Part shown: piece by piece, positions 1 through 8,605 of the stretch
Layout of the letters: every line of letters starts with the position of its first letter
Position numbering within the stretch: position 1 is the stretch's first letter
Source of the DNA: Lacrimispora amygdalina
GTDB taxonomy: Bacteria; Bacillota; Clostridia; Lachnospirales; Lachnospiraceae
Assembly: GCF_003432035.1 (NCBI RefSeq)
Contig: NZ_QOHO01000071.1
Coordinates: forward strand, 1-64,000
Length of the DNA stretch: 64,000 nucleotides
Reading direction: 5' to 3'
The notes under the pieces: generated by a model
What the model saw: the letters and a program-made list of their open reading frames with translations, nothing else
Told to the model about the DNA's origin: nothing
The model's database searches: none
Program-made: the position numbers and the translations under genes

Positions 1-27
1 GGGAGTTTTTTTACAGCCCCTCATGAT

Positions 28-1509
28 TTATCGAATATCTTTACGGTCAGGCACATAATCTCCTGTTTCAAGAAAGAAGGTAAGCATACGCTCTTTCAGT
101 TTTAAGATTTCTTCTTTATAAGCCCAATCATTGATTACATTATTTAGCTCCATTGGATCTTTTTCAAGATCATAAAGTTCATCTGTCTCATACAAACGCC
201 TGACGTATTTCAAATTCCCCATCCTTATCATAACTGCCTTTGTATGCTCTGCCCCCTCACTGCACTGCGTATCAAGTCTGGGCCAGTAAGGAGATAATGG
301 TCCGTGTCCCTTTTCCATGCAGTGCTCCTCCCCATGAAGCCTGCCTCCTTCACAGAATACCGCATCCTTATGAAACTCAATGCCGCTTACCGCAGCCAGA
401 AGTGATTTTCCAAACTGCTTATACGGCAGCCTGATTCCAGCCATATCTGCGACTGTTTCCGGTATGTCCACCAGCTCTGCAAGTGCTTCCGATATGCGGG
501 GACTGCATTCATGATCCCGGGAGGGTTTTATTAAAAGCGGAACATTACTGATGGGGTTGTCAAAACAATTCTGTACTTTTTCCGTTATGGTGTAATCCCC
601 GGTGTAATCGCCGTGATCACTGAATACAATGATATTGGTATCATCGTAGACTCCTGTTTCCTTCAGCTTATCTGATATTAAACCGTACTGATAATCAAAT
701 CGTGAAACCATGGCCAGATAGGTGGCTCTCAGTTCATCAAAACGCTCCTCTGACCAGCCGTTTAAATTCTGTCTGGAATTAATTCCATAAAGCATGGACG
801 GTTTATCTTTTAAACTTTTCACACAAGGTCTTCTCGGCGGCAGCTTTTTCCTGTCTATGCCGGAATACCATGGATCCTCACACCCATAAGGCGGATGGGG
901 GAAGGTCAGCGTCACATACAGAAAGAATGGAGGGGAATCTGCTTCTTTGCTTCTTCTCTCCAGATAATCCAGTGCACTTTTCACACAGTTCCAGTCAAAA
1001 CTCTCCTGTGCTTCTTTTTTATCCAGCTTTCCGGTATAGAAAGAATAATAATTATCATCTTCTTCCGGTTTGACTGCAGGAGTTTTACCTTTTTTCTTAA
1101 AACCAAAGACATTATTACTCTCCCCTTTTGTATCCTCCATTACAACACCATTATAATACTCACTGCAATATTCTTCCTTAGTTCGGTTTCCTGGAATTAC
1201 ATCATTTCTGCCCACCCAGATTACTTCATAGCCCGCCTGCTTCATAACCTTTAAAATATTAGGTTCATCCGGATTCTGAAGAAAATGCATGGTACGGTGT
1301 CCCGTTGTATGCGGATATAATCCCGTAAGGAAACTGCATCTGGAAGGAACACATACCGGATTCTGACAGTAGGCATTCCGAAATGAAACCCCCTCCCTTG
1401 TAAGCATGTCAAGATTAGGAGTAACTGACGCCGGATTTCCTAAATGGCCTAATGAATCACTGCGCATCTGATCTGCTACAAACAGCAGTATATTGGATTT
1501 CTTTTCCAC
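28..1509 (-). CDS. Cytoplasmic sulfatase (type I, Cys-type formylglycine)
   Basis: This 493-residue protein belongs to the alkaline-phosphatase-fold type I sulfatases, which hydrolyse sulfate esters. The N-terminal metal-binding stretch (ADQMRSDSLG, about residues 12-21) is followed by CVPSR at residues 53-57. That is the C-x-P-x-R motif whose Cys53 is oxidised to formylglycine, done in anaerobes by a radical-SAM maturase not present here. FSDHGDYTGD is the later metal-site motif. The start is GTG at 1509, preceded by AAAGGAGGG. There is no signal peptide, so it should act in the cytoplasm. It is the last gene of the PTS operon, 30 bases after EIIC, which suggests the imported sugar carries a sulfate. 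The family call is firm; the substrate is inferred. Confidence 0.9.
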   Translation of the reverse strand: MEKKSNILLFVADQMRSDSLGHLGNPASVTPNLDMLTREGVSFRNAYCQNPVCVPSRCSFLTGLYPHTTGHRTMHFLQNPDEPNILKVMKQAGYEVIWVGRNDVIPGNRTKEEYCSEYYNGVVMEDTKGESNNVFGFKKKGKTPAVKPEEDDNYYSFYTGKLDKKEAQESFDWNCVKSALDYLERRSKEADSPPFFLYVTLTFPHPPYGCEDPWYSGIDRKKLPPRRPCVKSLKDKPSMLYGINSRQNLNGWSEERFDELRATYLAMVSRFDYQYGLISDKLKETGVYDDTNIIVFSDHGDYTGDYTITEKVQNCFDNPISNVPLLIKPSRDHECSPRISEALAELVDIPETVADMAGIRLPYKQFGKSLLAAVSGIEFHKDAVFCEGGRLHGEEHCMEKGHGPLSPYWPRLDTQCSEGAEHTKAVMIRMGNLKYVRRLYETDELYDLEKDPMELNNVINDWAYKEEILKLKERMLTFFLETGDYVPDRKDIR

Positions 1510-1539
1510 AGTGTCCCTCCTTTCCCATCTGTTTTAAGG

Positions 1540-2847
1540 TCAGGCTGTACCCTTCTCTTCCAGTACGGCCTGTTTATCAAGAACTTTAAAAAACGGAAGA
1601 TAGATTAATATCTGAACTGCAATTAATACAATCTGCAAAACTGCTGTTTTCCATCCTCCTGCAACAAGACCGGCAAACACTACCGGAGTTCCAAGAGGGA
1701 TGGTTGTTCCATTAAGCGGAGGAATGATTCCAATCCTCATCATAAAATACGAAATAAGAAATGTGGTAATAGGAGTAATGATCAGCGGAATTATCATGAT
1801 GGTATTTAATACCATTGGAAGACCAAATGTAATCGGCTCATTAATTCCGCAGGCTCCTGCCGGAAGGGCAAGCTTGCCAAGCGTTTTATACCGGGAACTT
1901 TTTGCCATGAAAGCCATAATAATGCATAATCCTAAAGTTCCGCCAGCTCCTCCCACAGAGGCGAAAATCAACCATGATGCATTGGTGATCAGATTGGGAC
2001 CAGCCACTCCGTTTGCATAAGCCTCCAGGTTTTCAAGCCCTGCTGCGGTATATAGAACATTGATAAAAGGCATGACAATCATACCGCCGTGGAGACCGAA
2101 AAACCACATGAGGGAGCAGACCAGAATAAACAGGATAAAGGTTGCTGGACTGGCTCCAAGATTGGACAGAGGCGCCTTCATCACTGTGTATATAAAACTA
2201 TTGGCATCTCCAAAAGGTGTTAAGGAAAATAAAAACCGGATCAGACCAAAAATAAATGCGATACTAAAGGCCGGAATCAAAGCGCTGAAGGATTTTGCAA
2301 TTGTGGGCGGAACCTGCTCCGGCATCTTTAAAACGATATTGTGCTTAATAAATGTCTGATAAATAAACGGCACAAGAAGTCCCACAATCATGGCTGTAAA
2401 TAAACCGGCAGCTCCCAGATACGTGGTAGGCATGGCCCCGGCAATCGAGACGATTTCCTGACTTTTCTCCGCTTTTCCTGAAACGCCAAGAGGAATTAAA
2501 ACCAGGAATGAAAACAGACTCAGCGCTCCCACTATAGTGGAGACATTATCATCAAAATCAAATTGCTCCGCCAACGCTTTTCCAATGAGAAAAACTGCGT
2601 ATACTGCAAGCATATCTGTCGTTACCTTAGGTGCAAAACCAAATATTTCTTTTAAGTGAACAGCTTTAACAAAGCTCTGATACGGCGCAATCTGCAGATT
2701 AGCAAGAAGTGTAAAGATTGCACCTATCATTGTAATTGGCAAAAGTACAGAAAATCCATTGGAAATTGCTTTTAAAAATTTGTTTTTCGATAGCTTTCCA
2801 GCCATGGGAACGAAATATTTCTCAATTAATCCAGTTAAATTATTCAT
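1540..2847 (-). CDS. PTS lactose/cellobiose-family EIIC permease
   Basis: This is the membrane channel of a phosphotransferase system, which moves a beta-linked disaccharide or related sugar across the membrane while EIIB phosphorylates it. About ten hydrophobic segments are visible over 435 residues, the usual length for the CelB/LicC family. I place the start at the ATG at 2847 (MNNLTGLIEKYF) because AAAGGAGAGG lies just upstream; an earlier in-frame ATG at 2886 has no such site. It follows EIIB by 45 bases. The exact sugar cannot be read from sequence, but the downstream sulfatase hints at a sulfated sugar. Confidence 0.93.
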   Translation of the reverse strand: MNNLTGLIEKYFVPMAGKLSKNKFLKAISNGFSVLLPITMIGAIFTLLANLQIAPYQSFVKAVHLKEIFGFAPKVTTDMLAVYAVFLIGKALAEQFDFDDNVSTIVGALSLFSFLVLIPLGVSGKAEKSQEIVSIAGAMPTTYLGAAGLFTAMIVGLLVPFIYQTFIKHNIVLKMPEQVPPTIAKSFSALIPAFSIAFIFGLIRFLFSLTPFGDANSFIYTVMKAPLSNLGASPATFILFILVCSLMWFFGLHGGMIVMPFINVLYTAAGLENLEAYANGVAGPNLITNASWLIFASVGGAGGTLGLCIIMAFMAKSSRYKTLGKLALPAGACGINEPITFGLPMVLNTIMIIPLIITPITTFLISYFMMRIGIIPPLNGTTIPLGTPVVFAGLVAGGWKTAVLQIVLIAVQILIYLPFFKVLDKQAVLEEKGTA

Positions 2848-2892
2848 ATATCCCTCTCCTTTTAACATACCTTTTATCTGCTGCACCCTGAT

Positions 2893-3198
2893 TTACCCCA
2901 GAAGTTTTAATGCATCCTCCAATACTTTTTCCCCATTCATCATTCCATAATCCTTCATATCAATAACTGCCACTTTCATTCCCTTTGGCTGGAATTCGGC
3001 TTTGATTTCTTCAAGAAGATACCGTACCTGAGGTCCCAGAAGTAGGACCTCCGTCTCTCCCTTATATTTCCGGAATTTTGATTCAGGCATCGCTATGATC
3101 TCAACCTCCAGATTCTTACTTTCAGCCGCTTTTTGCATTCTCTGAGTCAGCATGGAGGTAGACATTCCAGCTGCACAAATTAACGTGATGTGTATCAT
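2893..3198 (-). CDS. PTS lactose/cellobiose-family EIIB
   Basis: A 101-residue cytosolic EIIB of the lactose/cellobiose family. The N-terminal ITLICAAGMSTS carries the phosphorylated Cys8 followed by the phosphate-binding loop. It takes phosphate from EIIA and passes it to the sugar bound by EIIC. Its start overlaps the EIIA stop by four bases (ATGA), giving translational coupling and a fixed A-B-C gene order. The length is normal for the family. Confidence 0.95.
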   Translation of the reverse strand: MIHITLICAAGMSTSMLTQRMQKAAESKNLEVEIIAMPESKFRKYKGETEVLLLGPQVRYLLEEIKAEFQPKGMKVAVIDMKDYGMMNGEKVLEDALKLLG

Positions 3199-3536
3199 AT
3201 TACCACTCCTTCCTTACCTGCCGCATATATCTGATTTTTATACAGCTTTAAAAACTCTTTTGCAAGATCTCTTACGGTCATGGCATTCATTAAATGATCC
3301 TGTGCATGAACCATAATCAGGCTCATTTCAAGATGTTCCCCTGAGGCCTCTGCCTGTAAAATCCCGGTTTGAAACTCGTGGGCTTTCTCAATTGCTTCAT
3401 CTGCCTCTTTCATTAACCGTTCCGCCAGACCTGGCTTTCCATCTCTTGCAGCAGCTATTGCCTGCATTGCGCAGCTCCTGGCATTTCCTCCGTTTACAAC
3501 CAGCTCCATCATGATTGTTTCAATAGTTATGTCCAT
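3195..3536 (-). CDS. PTS lactose/cellobiose-family EIIA
   Basis: A 113-residue EIIA of the lactose/cellobiose family, a trimeric helical phosphocarrier. The motif VHAQDHLMNA contains the phosphorylated His77, which accepts phosphate from HPr and hands it to Cys8 of EIIB. It starts 19 bases after the regulator gene and is co-transcribed with it. Confidence 0.95.
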   Translation of the reverse strand: MDITIETIMMELVVNGGNARSCAMQAIAAARDGKPGLAERLMKEADEAIEKAHEFQTGILQAEASGEHLEMSLIMVHAQDHLMNAMTVRDLAKEFLKLYKNQIYAAGKEGVVI

Positions 3537-3555
3537 TTGTTATTCTCCCCCATTG

Positions 3556-5475
3556 TCACTGTCTGTTATTTTTATCATCCATTAAAAGCTCGATCAGCGT
3601 ATCAAAAGATGCTTCCTTAATAAGCCTTAACACTCCCCTCTGATTCAGCAGAAGATTCATCGTAAGCTGGTAAAAAGCCTGAAGCTGTTCCTGCTCCACT
3701 TCACCGATGGAAACAAGGAAAACTGCCTGCACCTGGTTTGTGTTCCAAAGAATCGGTTTTTGTAAAATTCCCACGCAAACAAAACTTTCCTCAGTCAGTG
3801 TTTTATATGGGTGCGGGAACGCCGTAAGATTTCCAAAGTCTGTCTGGGCAAGTTTTTCCCGCTTTAAAACTGCTCCATAAAATCCTTTGGGTAATTCTCT
3901 TACAGTGCCGATACGTCTGCATAATTCTCCAATTATCTCTTCTTTGCTTTCCCCCCGGATATCTGTAAAAAACAAACGCCTGTCGTAGAACTCATACAGA
4001 AAACTTTTATTTCCCATAAACAGGATTTTTTTGACCGCCAGAATTTCTCTGTCCCCAAGAAAATCCTTCACTGAAATAACTGGAACCGGAACAGAAATTT
4101 CAAGAGGGACCGTGGTGAAAATATAATCCACTTTGCTTAAATCAAAATGATCCAGTTCATGTGTGTTACAGGTATAAACCTGATTTAAATAATTGCCGAA
4201 CTCCTCTTTGTAGCGATAGGTTAACAGCTGGGCACTTCCCTTTCCTGATGCACATACAATCAGAATATTTTTCCTGCCGTTGTTTCTTTTCTCCTGCTCA
4301 AGGGCAAGTGCGAAAAGAAGCGCTATAAACCCCACCTCATCCTCTGACAGGCTCTTGTGGTAATGTTGGTTAATAATAATACATGCCTGCCTGGCAATGG
4401 CATAGGCCAGAAAATAATTCTTTTTTGTTTCCTCCAGCAACGGATTATCTGTTCCCATATCGTACCGGATTCTGATGTCCAAAGGTACCATGTGCTGAGA
4501 AAGCGACAGAATTAACTCCTGGTTTTGTCTGAAGTCTATTTTAAAACTGTCATACACCGACTGAAGCATTTCCGTAATCAGATCCATAAGCCGCCTGGGG
4601 ATTTCCGGTTTTATCCTTTCACCGTCTTCTTCCCCAATGCTTCTTTTTCCAGCCAGATGAATTGCCAGATATTTTATCTCAGGCTCTGAAAAAACGATTC
4701 CCTGACTGGCCTCCAGTCCTTTCGCAAGATCCTGTGCAATGACCATTTCCTTCTCGCCAAGACTTATCTGAAAAAAATCAGCCTCTTTTGCAGTCATATA
4801 TAGCCCGGCCTTTATCCGCTTTGCTGCGATGTATATATGAATGATCAGATTTTGAAATAAAACCTCAGACAATTTAATGTTATGTTCCCTGATGCAGGTA
4901 AGAAGCGTATCTCCGATGGACCTCATCTCATCCGTACTTCTGCGGCGGTGCCCCTGTAAAATAAGATCCGGCTTCATCAGATAATTGGAAATACACAGCC
5001 TTTTATCAAATTCAGTCCCCTCTGCCCTGATTCCATAATGAGGTTTGCGCACCAGTCTGACACCGTATTTCAAAAGCATGTCCTCTGCCTTTTTCAAATC
5101 CCCTGTCAGCACATTTCTTGATACAAACAAGAAGGAACTTAAATCATCCAGTTTTACATAGTCCTCGCTGTTAAGCAGACACGAAAGTAGATATAAAATC
5201 CGTTCCTGTGAAGATGTGGGCAATGCATTCCCGTCTGCTGACAGGGATTTTATAAGCTCCTGATACAGCAATGGATCGGTTATGGAAATGCGGTATCCAT
5301 GCCCCTGTTTCGATATGATACGGGCACCGCAGGGTAAAAGTTCTTTCTCCAGTTCCTTTACTCTGGTCCTGACCGTTTTTTCACTGAGCCCCATCTGTTT
5401 CGCCAGTTCAGCTGCCGTAATGTACTCATTGCCGGTAAGTTTTGAGAACAGAAGCTGCTGCCTTCTGTCAATCAA
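3556..5475 (-). CDS. PRD-containing PTS operon activator (MtlR/LicR type)
   Basis: A multidomain sugar-responsive transcription activator of the MtlR/LicR/CelR class. Numbering from the TTG start, it has an N-terminal HTH (about 1-70), two PRD domains with conserved histidines (about 185-280 and 295-395), an EIIB-like domain (ILIVCASGKGS, Cys408) and a Fru/Mtl-type EIIA-like domain (AFPHP, His555). PTS enzymes phosphorylate these sites to report sugar availability. I choose TTG at 5475 because AAAGGAGGTGGCAGC lies directly before it. An upstream ATG at 5502 falls in the -10 element of the promoter. It heads the operon and probably activates its own transcript. Confidence 0.92.
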   Translation of the reverse strand: MIDRRQQLLFSKLTGNEYITAAELAKQMGLSEKTVRTRVKELEKELLPCGARIISKQGHGYRISITDPLLYQELIKSLSADGNALPTSSQERILYLLSCLLNSEDYVKLDDLSSFLFVSRNVLTGDLKKAEDMLLKYGVRLVRKPHYGIRAEGTEFDKRLCISNYLMKPDLILQGHRRRSTDEMRSIGDTLLTCIREHNIKLSEVLFQNLIIHIYIAAKRIKAGLYMTAKEADFFQISLGEKEMVIAQDLAKGLEASQGIVFSEPEIKYLAIHLAGKRSIGEEDGERIKPEIPRRLMDLITEMLQSVYDSFKIDFRQNQELILSLSQHMVPLDIRIRYDMGTDNPLLEETKKNYFLAYAIARQACIIINQHYHKSLSEDEVGFIALLFALALEQEKRNNGRKNILIVCASGKGSAQLLTYRYKEEFGNYLNQVYTCNTHELDHFDLSKVDYIFTTVPLEISVPVPVISVKDFLGDREILAVKKILFMGNKSFLYEFYDRRLFFTDIRGESKEEIIGELCRRIGTVRELPKGFYGAVLKREKLAQTDFGNLTAFPHPYKTLTEESFVCVGILQKPILWNTNQVQAVFLVSIGEVEQEQLQAFYQLTMNLLLNQRGVLRLIKEASFDTLIELLMDDKNNRQ

Positions 5476-5500
5476 GCTGCCACCTCCTTTCGGTAATTTC

Positions 5501-5528
5501 ATTATAACATTGGGATAATGAAACTCAA
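5501..5528 (-). promoter_or_regulatory. Promoter of the sulfatase/PTS operon
   Basis: On the minus strand TTGAGT (5523-5528) and TATAAT (5501-5506) are separated by 16 bases. Transcription would start near 5495, about 20 bases before the TTG start of the regulator. A GC-rich inverted repeat (AGCCCGG / CCGGGCT, about 5575-5602) lies upstream and could be an operator. Confidence 0.75.
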
Positions 5529-5824
5529 CCCGGTTATTTTCCGTATCCGTTACGGTAATTGGACAGTATAAATAGCCCGGCTACAAATCAATGGGACCGG
5601 GCTTTAGGAAGACATTATTCTGAATTTGTTACAATAACCGCTCTTTTTTATTTATAATCCGCTCATACAATTAAAACAGCAGCTGTTTTTTATGCAATTT
5701 TCACATATATTGGGTTTTGATAAAAGAAGTAACAGAAGAAAAACATTATAAGTACTGCACTATTTAACTTCTTCCATTAAATAGTGCAGCTGATAATGAA
5801 ATAAATGGAACTATATCTTTTGTA
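5529..5824. other. Intergenic region between PTS promoter and acid-shock-like gene
   Basis: No credible gene is seen. The stretch holds the AGCCCGG/CCGGGCT inverted repeat near 5575-5602 and the perfect 13-base inverted repeat at 5755-5789; the remainder is plain AT-rich sequence. Confidence 0.6.
5755..5789 (-). terminator. Perfect 13-bp inverted repeat, probable terminator
   Basis: CTGCACTATTTAA (5755-5767) and its exact complement (5777-5789) flank a 9-base loop, 36 bases past the stop of the Ala/Lys-rich protein gene. No uninterrupted T-run follows on the minus strand, so it may be a weak terminator, an RNA-stabilising end or a protein-binding site. Confidence 0.5.
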
Positions 5825-6340
5825 TTATTTCTTTGCAGTTGTTGCTGCTTTTGTTGTTGCTGCTGCTTTTGTTGTTGCTGCTTTATTTGTTGCTTTGGCT
5901 GCAGTTTTTTTTACCTTTGCTGCTGATTTAGCTGCGGTCTTTTTTGCTTTTGCTGCTTTTTTATGTGTTTTTGCCTTATTGGTCTTTTTTGCTGCTTTTT
6001 TATGTTTTTTAACTGCAGTTGCCTTTTTAGCCTTTTTTGTTGCCGCTTTTTTATCTGTTTTAGCTGCTGCTGCTTTTGCTGAGTCAGCTTTTGCTGCTTC
6101 AGTTGTTTTAGCTGCTTCTGTTGTTTTTGCTGCTGGTTTTGCTGCCGCTGCCTTAGCCGCCTCTGTTGGTTTCGCTGCCGTGCCGGACTTACTCTTCTGT
6201 GTTGTGGCTGCCTGGGTGGCTGCTGCTTTTGTTGGGTTTGCTGCCGTTGTCTGGGCTGCCTGAGCCGGAACGGTTAATGTACCTGTAATAAGCATTGCTG
6301 TTGTCAAAAGAGAGGTGATTGATTTCATAGATTTTCTCAT
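5825..6340 (-). CDS. Secreted Ala/Lys/Thr-rich acid-shock-like protein
   Basis: The 171-residue protein starts MRKSMKSITSLL, with AAAGGAGAAACAATA directly before the ATG at 6340; an in-frame ATG at 6358 lies upstream of that site. A signal peptide ends near PAQA-AQ. The mature part is almost only Ala, Lys and Thr with a few His, Ser and Glu, in low-complexity repeats (AAKKA, KKHKKA, TTEAAK). The composition resembles histone H1 tails and the enterobacterial acid-shock protein Asr, a small secreted basic protein. It may bind or buffer the envelope; function is inferred from composition only. It is transcribed divergently from a two-component system that may regulate it. Confidence 0.7.
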   Translation of the reverse strand: MRKSMKSITSLLTTAMLITGTLTVPAQAAQTTAANPTKAAATQAATTQKSKSGTAAKPTEAAKAAAAKPAAKTTEAAKTTEAAKADSAKAAAAKTDKKAATKKAKKATAVKKHKKAAKKTNKAKTHKKAAKAKKTAAKSAAKVKKTAAKATNKAATTKAAATTKAATTAKK

Positions 6341-6424
6341 TATTGTTTCTCCTTTCATTTGGGGGGATTTTCTTATCTGTGTGAAATCATACTACCTTTC
6401 CCTGACGCATTTCAAAGGTGAAAC

Positions 6425-6442
6425 TGTGGCAAAATTGTGGCA
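6425..6442. promoter_or_regulatory. Direct repeat TGTGGCA x2, 11-bp spacing
   Basis: TGTGGCA occurs at 6425-6431 and 6436-6442, one helical turn apart, between the divergent acid-shock-like gene and the response regulator gene. OmpR-family regulators typically bind such tandem repeats, so this is a candidate autoregulatory and target site. Confidence 0.45.
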
Positions 6443-6509
6443 GCTCTATGAATTAGAAAAATAAAATGATAAAATGAATGAAACAGCCGAAGGGAGAAGT
6501 TACAGATAA

Positions 6510-7223
6510 ATGAAAAAGAAACGAATTTACCTTGCAGATGATGAGAAGCCCATCAGAGATTTAATACAGCTTTTTCTGGCTGCTGAGGGGTTTGAAGTTC
6601 AGACATTTCCGGATGGCGATCAATTGTATGCAGCATTTGATAAAAATCCTTCCGACATGGTAATTCTTGATATCATGATGCCCGGCACGGACGGTCTGGT
6701 ACTATGCCGCGAGATCAGAAATAGAAGCAATGCACTGATTGTGATCGTTTCTGCCAGAGACAGTGAAACCGACCGCATAGCCGGAATTACCCTGGGCTCT
6801 GATGACTACTTAACAAAACCATTTTCCCCAATAGAGCTTGTAACCAGAGTAAAAGCATTATTTCGAAGAATGGAGTTAGACTTAGGCAGCTACAAGGGTG
6901 TAATCTATCTCTTTGGTAATATAAAGGCAGATGTGAATAAAAGAGATTTCTCCGTTAACGGAAAGACACTTGATATCACCCCAACGGAATTTGCCCTTAT
7001 GGTATATCTGCTGGAAAAAAAGGAGCAGGCCGTGTCCAGGGAAGAGCTGTTAAAGCATGTATGGAAATTCGACTTCGATGCGGATACCAGAGCAACCGAT
7101 GATGTAATTAAACGGCTTCGGAAAAAGCTGGCGGCAGCCGAAGCAACTGTGAAAATCCAGTCAGTCTGGGGTTTTGGTTTCCGCCTGGAATTAGGAGATA
7201 CCCATGAAGAGTATAAAAAATAA
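6510..7223 (+). CDS. OmpR-family response regulator
   Basis: A 237-residue response regulator with an N-terminal receiver (acidic pocket Asp10/Asp11, phosphoacceptor Asp54 in VILDIMMPG, Lys103 in YLTKPF) and a C-terminal winged-helix DNA-binding domain (about 135-230). Its 3' end overlaps the kinase start by 20 bases, the normal cognate-pair arrangement. It probably binds the 11-bp direct repeats just upstream and controls the divergent secreted protein. The signal is unknown. Confidence 0.93.
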   Translation: MKKKRIYLADDEKPIRDLIQLFLAAEGFEVQTFPDGDQLYAAFDKNPSDMVILDIMMPGTDGLVLCREIRNRSNALIVIVSARDSETDRIAGITLGSDDYLTKPFSPIELVTRVKALFRRMELDLGSYKGVIYLFGNIKADVNKRDFSVNGKTLDITPTEFALMVYLLEKKEQAVSREELLKHVWKFDFDADTRATDDVIKRLRKKLAAAEATVKIQSVWGFGFRLELGDTHEEYKK

Positions 7224-8595
7224 GATCCAAAAGCCATTTCTGATCCTGCTCATCCTGATTCCGCTTGCAACACTCATATTATTCAACTTTTCCTTTCAGA
7301 TCTACATCAACGCTACTGCAAAAAATGAATTAAAAGCCACAATCCGGGCAGTAGAAAAGGAAATAAAAAGTGAGTTGGAAACAGACGGAGGCCAGCAATC
7401 AGAAAAGAAAGCCTTAAATATGGCAAGGAACATCCTGATGGCCCTGAAATCCTCTCATTTCTCACAGGGGATGGATTTCTACCTTCTGGACCAGGATGCG
7501 CTGCCTGTATTTCCGGCACAAATAAAGCTTGCCCCTTCACAGATTGCATATTTAGATGTGATAAAAGTTAAATTTCATCAGATGGAACAGGGAACTGTTT
7601 ACACCATTCCTGTAAACGGAAAAAAGTATTTTACCATTGCCTATTCCATGAGCAATGATGATTTGAGCAATTTAACTGCTGTATTTGCGCTCCCAACAGA
7701 CCATATGAATAAATACCTCGGTGCGGTCAATCTTATCCTTTTTGCCATCATGCTTCTGGGTATCCTTATCGCCATCTATTTCTCGGAGAAAATAGCGGCA
7801 CATATAACTGTCCCGATTACCAGGCTCGGTGTCCTTTCCCTGCAGATCGGACAGGGAAACTTTGATGTCAGCCACTTCCTCACCCCTCAGGACACCCTGG
7901 AATTTAAACAGCTTTATGATAATATCTGCATCATGGTTGGAAGGCTTGAAGCTTACGACAAAAACCAGAAGACATTTCTGCAAAATGCCTCGCATGAGCT
8001 TCGCACACCACTTATGTCCATCCAGGGATATGCCGAAGGGATTGAAAGCGGTATATTTCCGGATACAAAGGAAGCCGCACGGATCATTAAACGCGAAAGC
8101 ATACGCTTAAACGAGCTGGTAAGCGAGCTGCTTACTCTCTCAAGATACGAAAGCGGCATGTACACCCCCCAGTGGGAGGAGGTCAATCTCTGCCATTTAT
8201 TAAAGGATTATACCCAGCGCCTTATGGGACTGGCGGCAAAATCAGATAAAGATCTGGAGCTGCTGCTTCCGGAGTATGATGTTATGATTCAGACTGATGA
8301 CATACTTCTATCCCAGACAGTTATCAATATCGTTTCCAACTGCATGCGCTATGCCAGGCAAAAAGTCACCATCGTCCTTGAGAAAAAAGGAAATACAGTA
8401 TCCTTAAGAATATCCGATGACGGAGATGGCATCCCTCAAAACGACATTCCCTTTATCTTTGACCGTTTCTATAAAGGGAAAAAAGGCAATTTCGGTTTGG
8501 GGCTTGCCATAGCAAAATCTGCGGCAGAACTGCTCAACGGCAGAATTACGGCATATAACCAGGAGCAGGGCGCTGTATTTGAGATTTCCTTTTAA
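7204..8595 (+). CDS. Sensor histidine kinase
   Basis: A 463-residue membrane kinase. TM1 lies near residues 11-35, an extracytoplasmic sensor of about 130 residues follows, and TM2 is near 170-190. A HAMP region precedes the HisKA domain, with His254 in NASHELRTPL. The HATPase has N-box VINIVSNCMRYA, G1 DDGDGIP and G2 GLGLAI. The start is supported by TTAGGAGATACCC before the ATG. It partners the overlapping response regulator. The next gene is convergent, 10 bases away. Confidence 0.93.
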   Translation: MKSIKNKIQKPFLILLILIPLATLILFNFSFQIYINATAKNELKATIRAVEKEIKSELETDGGQQSEKKALNMARNILMALKSSHFSQGMDFYLLDQDALPVFPAQIKLAPSQIAYLDVIKVKFHQMEQGTVYTIPVNGKKYFTIAYSMSNDDLSNLTAVFALPTDHMNKYLGAVNLILFAIMLLGILIAIYFSEKIAAHITVPITRLGVLSLQIGQGNFDVSHFLTPQDTLEFKQLYDNICIMVGRLEAYDKNQKTFLQNASHELRTPLMSIQGYAEGIESGIFPDTKEAARIIKRESIRLNELVSELLTLSRYESGMYTPQWEEVNLCHLLKDYTQRLMGLAAKSDKDLELLLPEYDVMIQTDDILLSQTVINIVSNCMRYARQKVTIVLEKKGNTVSLRISDDGDGIPQNDIPFIFDRFYKGKKGNFGLGLAIAKSAAELLNGRITAYNQEQGAVFEISF

Positions 8596-8605
8596 CGAAC
8601 GTGGA

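Noticed and set aside
5805-6263. Open frame of 152 codons on the plus strand rich in Ala, Phe and Val
   Set aside because: It is the antisense of the Ala/Lys-rich repeat gene; its composition follows from reversed GCT/AAA codons and it lacks a ribosome site.
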